DNA of 64,000 nucleotides from Amyloporia xantha (Eukaryota; Basidiomycota; Agaricomycetes; Polyporales; Adustoporiaceae), in assembly GCA_036971615.1 (NCBI GenBank), contig JAYKKR010000007.1:186001-250000 (forward strand). Reading direction: 5' to 3'. This document shows positions 57,830 to 64,000 of this stretch, piece after piece. Numbering within the stretch: position 1 is the stretch's first letter; every line of letters begins with the position of its first letter. The notes beneath the pieces were generated by a model. The model worked only from the letters and a program-made list of their open reading frames with translations. It was not told the DNA's origin and made no database searches. The translations under genes were made by a program, and so were the position numbers.

Positions 57830-58516
57830 ATGTTCGCATCGTATAAGCAGTCGGAGCCGATCGTTTCGTTTCGCGACCCGGGCTGTGCATCGTCGAGATG
57901 GTCCTATTACCATATGGATGTCGCACCACCGCTTCAGGCGGTGTCAAGTGCACGACTCAATGCCCCTGTAAATTCTAATGTACCGTCGGCGGACGCTCAG
58001 AGGACAGACCGCGATATTGAGAACACACCACTAACGTCAGGCCCGTCTTCCAGACCACCTAGCCGGTTGTCGAAGTCGCCGGCGTTGACACCACAGCCCC
58101 ATAACCCACCCCCACCTTCAGCGTTGTTTCCAAATCAGTACATTCAACATCTTAACCGTCGCCAGAATGTTCCCGCTTACTTTGTAAACGCGTCTTCTCG
58201 CGACCAACCGGGCCCGTCAACCGTCAATCATGGTTTACCTCGCATATCTTCCCTTGAAAGTGTCCCACTTTCAAGCTTATCCCCATCTCAGAATGGCTCG
58301 ATAGACTACTCTAGTCAACGTCCTCGGACATCTCACCCGGTCTTCACAACGACCTCGGATTTAGCTGCTCATCATGGCATCCCCAGTTTTTACCACCTGT
58401 CCCACGTACAACTCGATATACTCAGGTTTCCTCCGAAAATCCTCCTTCGGAATCTATTCCCTCGTCCAGCTCTACCAACGACTTCGATTTCTCTACTATC
58501 TGCTCGTCTTACTTGA
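57830..58516 (+). CDS. Pro/Ser-rich ORF upstream of bZIP, probable 5' coding part or long uORF
   Basis: From ATG 57830 (MFASYKQSEPIVSFRDPG) an open frame of 228 residues runs to TGA at 58514-58516, just before the bZIP ATG at 58519. Composition is coding-like (SGPSSRPPSRLSKSPALTPQ, NQYIQHLNRRQNVPAYFVNA). Two readings are possible. It may be the N-terminal half of the bZIP protein, joined through a 47-nt intron (GTCTTC at 58340 to CCCCAG at 58386), which would restore the downstream frame and give 542 residues; the donor is weak. Or it may be a long upstream ORF that limits bZIP translation. Sequence alone does not decide this. Confidence 0.5.
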   Translation: MFASYKQSEPIVSFRDPGCASSRWSYYHMDVAPPLQAVSSARLNAPVNSNVPSADAQRTDRDIENTPLTSGPSSRPPSRLSKSPALTPQPHNPPPPSALFPNQYIQHLNRRQNVPAYFVNASSRDQPGPSTVNHGLPRISSLESVPLSSLSPSQNGSIDYSSQRPRTSHPVFTTTSDLAAHHGIPSFYHLSHVQLDILRFPPKILLRNLFPRPALPTTSISLLSARLT

Positions 58517-58518
58517 CT

Positions 58519-59505
58519 ATGTTGTCGCAAAAAGCAACAGAAGGGCAACCTGCTGCATTGGACGCGGCTGTGCCTGTTTCCAAAGCGTCTGATAACGGTG
58601 CCGCTGTGCAGGCGCTGATGGAGGTTTTACAAGGTGATATCGACTTGCTGGTTCCGTTTGCAACTGGGCTGACTCCTTTACGCCGCGCTGTTTCAGCCTC
58701 ACCTGAGTTCCAGATGGCGGAAGATTTCAATGAATTCTTGACGTCGCCGATGGACGATTCCCCCTGGGATGACTTCCTTACGACCCCCGCAATGGACTCG
58801 GCTGACATCGGCTCTGACATGTTGACGAGCCCCGCCATCATCGATGCCGACGACTTCGAATCTTTCGGTGGCGTCTCCCTTTTCGGAGACTCGCTGGGGC
58901 TGACCGGCGCGGCTTACGACCCACACAAGGCCTCTGCTCAACGCTCGTCAGCCACCACACTCCCTACTCCCTTTAGCTTCGATGACATGTACACGATGCC
59001 CTCTCCTTCTACTCCTGCCCTTGACCCGACGTCCCTTCATCCGTCGCCGCGGATAGCCACCACCGCACCTCCAACTACTCCTGCACCTGCTCGTCGTCGC
59101 AACGCACCAACAGGCACACGCAAGAATATTTCCCCGCAATCGTTGGTGCCGATCGATGCTCCAATTCAGCCTCGCAAGTATGTTACGCCATCGGCGACGT
59201 CGCGAAAGGAAGTCCCAGCTGTCTTCGCTAAGAAGCGGGCACGTTCGCAAGCGTTTGGCGAAGAGGACGAGCCGGTAGATGCGGGGGACCTTCCTGAGTC
59301 TGATGTGGCTGCTATCGAGGCGAAGCGGCGACAAAACACACTTGCTGCTCGACGCAGCCGAAAGCGCAAGTTGGAGTACCAGCGGGAGCTTGAGCTCAGT
59401 GTCGAGCACGAGCGAGCGCAGAAGGAGATGTGGAGGGCACGGGCAGATATGCTGGAAGCAATGCTCCGGCAACACGGACATGATGTTCCGCTCGGAAGCT
59501 CATGA
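58519..59505 (+). CDS. Gcn4/CPC1-type bZIP transcription factor
   Basis: Predicted activator of amino acid biosynthesis genes (general amino acid control). From ATG 58519 it has 328 residues; the same frame is open back to about 58315, so the true N-terminus is probably longer. Acidic activation-type segments (FNEFLTSPMDDSPWDDFLTT, DADDFESFGGVSLFGD) precede Ser/Pro/Thr-rich linkers. The basic region EAKRRQNTLAARRSRKRKLE has the Gcn4-type NTxAARRSR DNA-contact core. It is followed by a short zipper (LELSVEHERAQKEMWRARAD, MLEAMLRQHG). The stop is TGA at 59503-59505. The long upstream leader suggests translational control as in GCN4 and cpc-1. Confidence 0.88.
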   Translation: MLSQKATEGQPAALDAAVPVSKASDNGAAVQALMEVLQGDIDLLVPFATGLTPLRRAVSASPEFQMAEDFNEFLTSPMDDSPWDDFLTTPAMDSADIGSDMLTSPAIIDADDFESFGGVSLFGDSLGLTGAAYDPHKASAQRSSATTLPTPFSFDDMYTMPSPSTPALDPTSLHPSPRIATTAPPTTPAPARRRNAPTGTRKNISPQSLVPIDAPIQPRKYVTPSATSRKEVPAVFAKKRARSQAFGEEDEPVDAGDLPESDVAAIEAKRRQNTLAARRSRKRKLEYQRELELSVEHERAQKEMWRARADMLEAMLRQHGHDVPLGSS

Positions 59506-60331
59506 ACGCTCCTTCAGACTCTCCCTCGTCGTAGACCATGCTGACTTTCTTGCCGCCGCTGCTCAGGTGCATCATGTTTTTTATGTTTTCAACTATCGTC
59601 ATCGTCGATCTGTTCCTGCCGCCTTCCAGAGCCGGCGGCCTTCGTTACTCCGTGTACTTTATATCCACCATCATTCCCCACCCATTTGCGAGGAGTATCG
59701 TCGTATCCCCTTTCCCTGATCGTTGCTGAATGTCTTTCGAATTTCCACTATCCTTACTTCGATACGTAATGTTGTCCGCCGTTAGCGTGACTGATACTTG
59801 CTCTTACCAACGAAAGTACTACCGATTTCTTTCCATGTCCTCTTTTCCCTACTACTTCCAAGAAATGAATATGTTTGCATCGTACACCCCCGTCTGCGTT
59901 CGTGATTATATAAAGTTGATAAGAGGAATTAGTGAGGGTGAGGATGCAGATGAGTGGACTGCGCGGAGTTGTTGATGGCGATGCCAGTGACGGGCGCTTG
60001 ACGATTCGCTCTTGAGTGAGTCGAAAAAGTGACCTCAGTCCTACTCGCTCTCGCACTTTAGCCCCCTCAGTAGCTCGAACACACCTATTAAAGAACTCAG
60101 ATAACTGCCATTGTGCCTGACTTGAAAAAATGGTGAATTCGACGACATATTAGAGTGGGTAGCTGATCAGCTAGCAGCTGCAGGCTTGAAGACTCTACAA
60201 CTCGATATCAACACATCCCTGCCATAGTTCGCAAGTCTTTGACTTAATAATCCTCATAAATGTATGTGTGCATCTACTGTTCGTAACTTCGCACCAGCAC
60301 CACGGCTAACTGTGCCATCTGAATAGCGACA
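59506..60331. other. Intergenic region between bZIP and F-box-like relic
   Basis: 3' untranslated region of the bZIP gene (TC-rich) and unassigned sequence. No gene was seen. Confidence 0.5.
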
Positions 60332-61762
60332 ATGAGCCTGCTGGCATTGAATCTCGATGTACTTGATCTCGTCCTGGCGCATGTATCGCCTTACGATTGC
60401 ACGCGACGTCGCTATGCCGCGCGCCCTCTCTGAGGTTTACATCACCGCAGACCGGAAACTAGACGACTCTAGCCCAGTTCGTTCATTCAGCAAGTTCATG
60501 CTTGCCGACCCAGGGCGCCGTCCACCCCTACTGAAAGCGTTCACACTCGAGAAATCGGCATTCCACTGTACATCCAGAGATATATTGCTTTTGGAACCAC
60601 ACGAGTGTGAGGGTTCCTCGTCGCTTGCTCAGGTTATTCAGCTGGCTACTTGACTACGCAGCCTAAATCTGGAGCCCTCGTCTCACCTCTTCAAAGCTAG
60701 TGCTGCACTTGCGGATGCTGTAGCCGGCCTTCATGACCTGGACATCATCAAATTTGACAATGCAAACGCTGTGACTCTCAATGTACTGTCACGGATGAAA
60801 AGCCGTCCGCGTTATGTTGACGTTGGGATACCAAAATATTTGTATGATGATTATGGTGATTCTTTCCACGGCCTCGGCCCCTTCATCCATGGACGGCATC
60901 GCTTCCTCGAAAATTTTACAGAATCGCTCGTCCACCTGAAACTCAGTGGCTATGTCGACATCGTGGAGACCCTCGAACCAGACACCGTATGGTCTGTTGT
61001 GAAGCACCTGTATTTATCTGGAGAAATAAACAATCTGTCAACTATCGCTCGCGCATTCCTCAGAGTGCGGATCCTTGAAGTGGACGGGTCTGCGTGGGGT
61101 CCCGTCGTCGCTCGAAACCAATGGTCGGATTTGGATTTTGTCAGGACCAGAAGAGGACTGCAGCTATCTCGTCCTACGTATTCGTCGACTCGAACTCAAT
61201 TACCCCTTAGGACCTACCTCAAGCAGGGGTCTCGATGACTTCTGGAATTCCAAAATTGTGAGAATGCTACTAAAAGCATCTCCCCGTCGTCCTGAACTGT
61301 TATCTATCACGAGCGATACCGCACATCATGCTGCTTAGCCTGAAATCGCTGAGATTCCTGCAAATCTGGAGAGACGACTTACTGCGTAGCACGGAAGATA
61401 TGGAACCCTGGATTGTGGGTCATGTTTGACTAGATATATTTCCATGCTCGCACATATTATTTGTAGATATCGCGTGTCTCGATGTTGAGTACCCTACCAC
61501 TCGTTGGACTCAGCGTCCCAATCGATTACGGCCTTTACTTTCCAGAAACCTCGCTTTCAAAGTACGCAGGGATGGTGGCGGTCAATATTCCTACGCTGAA
61601 GTACGTTGGTTACAAGCTCGCTCTGAAGATCACTTAGAACGCAGGTCGTATTGGTACCGCGTTATCTCTCGCGCGAAAGTTGATGGAGTCCAACTGGAGT
61701 TGCTTACTGAAGAGCAAGGTGAGATTCTTGAACAAGAGTTGCTTGACACTCCTCGTACATGA
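60332..61762 (+). pseudogene. Broken F-box-like/LRR-like gene
   Basis: Starts MSLLALNLDVLDLVLAHVSP, the usual start of a basidiomycete F-box-like protein. The frame then shifts near 60395 so that MPRALSEVYITA reads in another frame. An in-frame TGA at about 60651 (QLAT-stop-LRSLNLEPS) follows, and the end (ERRSYWYRVISRAKVDGVQL, then ELLTEEQGEILEQ) is again in a different frame from LSTLPLVGLSVPIDYGL. The conserved C-terminal phrase is intact in sequence, but no set of ordinary introns reconnects the pieces. I call it a pseudogene, though a many-exon gene model cannot be fully excluded. Confidence 0.55.
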
Positions 61763-62438
61763 AGGTTATAATTTCATTTCTGCACCATGAAGTACATTCG
61801 TCTCATTCGTTAGCTTTGGTGATCTCCATATCATAGTCAACATGCACCTTCTTATCAATTCCGTATGGTTCATTTTGCATCATCCACATTGTCCATGTAT
61901 TGATATATTACTTTCACATACTGTACATATTTGTATTTGTGTAGTTGTTGGCTACTAAAAGGCCGTACAATCCTACAGGACTCGCGTTGGAATGTAATTA
62001 TGCTATTGCTAAGAAAATCGATCGAATGTCAGATGCAAAGGTGCCGTCGAATGATAGGTTCGTCCGTCCACCGATAAAGGGCGGGAGGTCAAAGAATACT
62101 GCTGCCATAGGTGTGCACCGCGGTAGACACCGAAGATCGGTCGACGCTCAATGAAAATACAAGGTACACCACCACAAGGGTCGGACGGTATACTCACGAC
62201 TAGCGAGTGACGCTGCGAGGAGTGTGCGTGAAAAGTGTGTGGGTGAGCCGGCTGTATGCAGGATTATGTTGATGTGTAGCGTCCTCGAAACGAAGTAAAG
62301 CCTGGCGATTTACGAGATTGTAGAGGCAAGCGGACACCAAGATGCTGGCGGTGGTAAGGGTATATAGTAGAGGAGCTGAGGTATCTAAATAGCGCTATGA
62401 TAATGTACACGTCAATTGGTCATGGTCGAGATGGAAAT
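61763..62438. other. Intergenic region, 3' flank of arrestin-like gene
   Basis: No coding segment recognised. A short open stretch at 61945-62154 shows no family features. Confidence 0.45.
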
Positions 62439-64000
62439 TCATAGAGAAGGAGATCCGACATCCTTGTGATCTTCCCAGTTCGTAGTGCTCCAATACGACC
62501 TGCGAGGAAAACAGGTGTCAGTCGCAGCAGTTCTGGGAAGTAAGTGATATGGCGTACGGAGGCAAATCGAGTTCTGGAGGCGATAAGGTGTGGTTGGCAT
62601 GTGGAGGAGGGAAGGACGAAGAGCAAGTGGGCAGCATGAAACTTGTGTTCGCCGTGAGGTCCGCCGGCGAGGAGTATTCGAGACTGGTAGAAGGAACCAT
62701 GCCGGAGGTGATTGTAATAGGGACGTGGGCATTTACGCTATTGAAAGGGCTTCCGAAATATGCTTGTAGATGCATTATGTACTATTTGTTGCACGTAGGC
62801 ATCAGTAAATGCAAACCGTCACGACAGCAAAGACTACGTTACCTCATTCTTCATGGTCGTAGCTCTGAACGTAGGTGGACATCGCAATACAAACGTAGAA
62901 GAGAATGTCACTTTCTGCTTCCACTGCCCCTTCATACAGTCGCCTGGCGTAGGCATCCACTCTTTCTCGGCAGTCTCGACCTCAATGTGGCGAGATCCGT
63001 CCAGCCCACCAGACAGCTGCACTTTCTGCACGGTATGCTCACTGAACGCCCCCGCATTGATCTGCACGTTGCGCTTGAGCTCGAAGGTGACTTCCTTGGG
63101 GTTCTGTGGCGGGGCAGGCCAGATGTGTTCGGCGTCTTTGCATTCATCTTTATTCAGGGGTTTGCTGAGGGTGACAACAGACACTTTGAACGGAATTGGA
63201 ATGAATAGAGGAAGAGCGTCGACGGCGGGGCGAATGAACTGCAGGACACAAATGATCACGTTCAGATTCAATATACGGTCTCCAATGTCAGAACACAGGA
63301 AGGAGGTGTACCTCAATCCAAACGTCACAGCAATCACCCCACACACCCCTGCGGATCTTGTTGCTCACGACTAACGTTGTCGACTTTCCGCTCCACCCAA
63401 AGCGCATCGCGTCTCTAGTCTGCGCACCCGCTGAGTCGTACGACACGACAGCCAGCGGACGGATGATCCTCTTGTTCATCCTGAACGCACCTGCACGGAC
63501 TCCAACGGCTTCAATGAAGTAGCGGACATGCCCCTTGCTCTGCATGGTGCTGAACTCGAAAGACGGTGGGAGACTCTGCGGAAGGGTGAATTGGAAGGGA
63601 AACCGAAGCTCATGGGAGCCGGGAGAGGGATATGCGGATCCGCGCGACCATACGGAGACATTCTCGCGGACAAGAGGAATATCCTGGAGTTCTGATGACC
63701 TCCCACAACGCACCCATCTATCGATGGGGAAGCATCCGGTTCGTCAGATGGCTGTAAAAGATGAAATGAGACGTACGTGTATGCTGAACCTCGCAGCTTC
63801 ACATGAATTTCTTCGACCTGTTGCGCTTGTATAAAAGGGAAATTCATTTCCACCGCACCCTGCACAACGCCTCCGGCGACATAAACCTGTGGCGGGACAT
63901 GAAGAACGATACACTGGCAGTCAGGCATGAGAGAAACTTGAAGGTTGGCCTCTGTCGGTGGACAAGGATTCTTATAGCAGAAGACAAGTGCCACGATTGC
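62439..64000 (-). CDS. Arrestin-like (arrestin N/C fold) protein, 5' end outside window
   Basis: Alpha-arrestin-type adaptor, likely linking membrane cargo to ubiquitin ligases. The minus-strand exons join in phase. The N-domain begins HVPPQVYVAGGVVQGAVEMN and VEEIHVKLRGSAYT, then WVRCGRSSELQDIPLVRENV, HELRFPFQFTLPQSLPPSFE and KGHVRYFIEAVGVRAGAFRM. The C-domain has ALPLFIPIPFKVSVVTLSKP, VTFELKRNVQINAGAFSEHT and WKQKVTFSSTFVLRCPPTFR, then NSVNAHVPITITSGM. The end is LPPSYWSTTNW ... VGSPSL before TGA at 62439-62441, spliced across GTACGC to CTCGCAG. The first codons visible (ALVFCYKNPCPPTEANLQVS) have no convincing ATG, so the start lies beyond 64000. No PPxY motif was noticed in the visible part. 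Confidence 0.85.

Overview
This window comes from a filamentous basidiomycete, most likely an Agaricomycete. It is gene-dense, its genes are cut by many very short (about 45-70 nt) GT-AG introns, and its protein set is typical of mushroom-forming fungi (F-box/LRR-like families, DUF6534-like membrane proteins, a Gcn4-type bZIP, a GUT2-type glycerol-3-phosphate dehydrogenase). Gene models below were built by hand by joining open segments at splice signals so that the family alignment and reading phase held. For most of them the summed exon length is an exact multiple of three.

1-14923 is housekeeping: the 3' part of a RICTOR/AVO3-like TORC2 subunit (+), complex I subunit NDUFS4 (-), a CSC1/OSCA-type cation channel with a long C-terminal tail (+), ESCRT-I subunit VPS37 (+) and an F-box protein (+).

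15240-26039 is a dynamic accessory block. Two apparently intact DUF6534-like seven-helix protein genes stand tail to tail (A +, B -). A third copy (C -) is broken by a 1-nt deletion and a stop, and a fragment of a fourth (D) remains. Several degenerate copies of the last exon of an NADH:flavin oxidoreductase (OYE) gene lie between them. The intact OYE gene sits at the right edge (24458-26039, -). The pattern suggests an ancestral tandem array of alternating OYE and DUF6534 genes that was duplicated, inverted and eroded.

27070-44107 is again conserved: a membrane-anchored Cu/Zn superoxide dismutase (-) divergent from mitochondrial glycerol-3-phosphate dehydrogenase (+), histone H3 (-) with a promoter carrying three MluI cell-cycle boxes, two unrecognised proteins (+), a RING-H2 E3 (-) divergent from a HOS3-type histone deacetylase (+), and a mitochondrial S-adenosylmethionine carrier (-) divergent from tRNA-splicing endonuclease subunit SEN54 (+).

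45647-52812 holds a tandem F-box pair, the first copy dead by start loss and one nonsense codon, then a Sec14-like/RhoGAP protein. 53200-55260 contains a 60-bp direct repeat pair and truncated, intron-containing fragments of two unrelated genes (glucosamine-6-phosphate deaminase and a STE20/FRAY-type kinase). 55900-59505 is a Gcn4/CPC1-type bZIP locus with a long, apparently spliced leader carrying upstream ORFs and a strong hairpin. The window ends with a broken F-box-like gene and a 5'-truncated arrestin-like gene (-).
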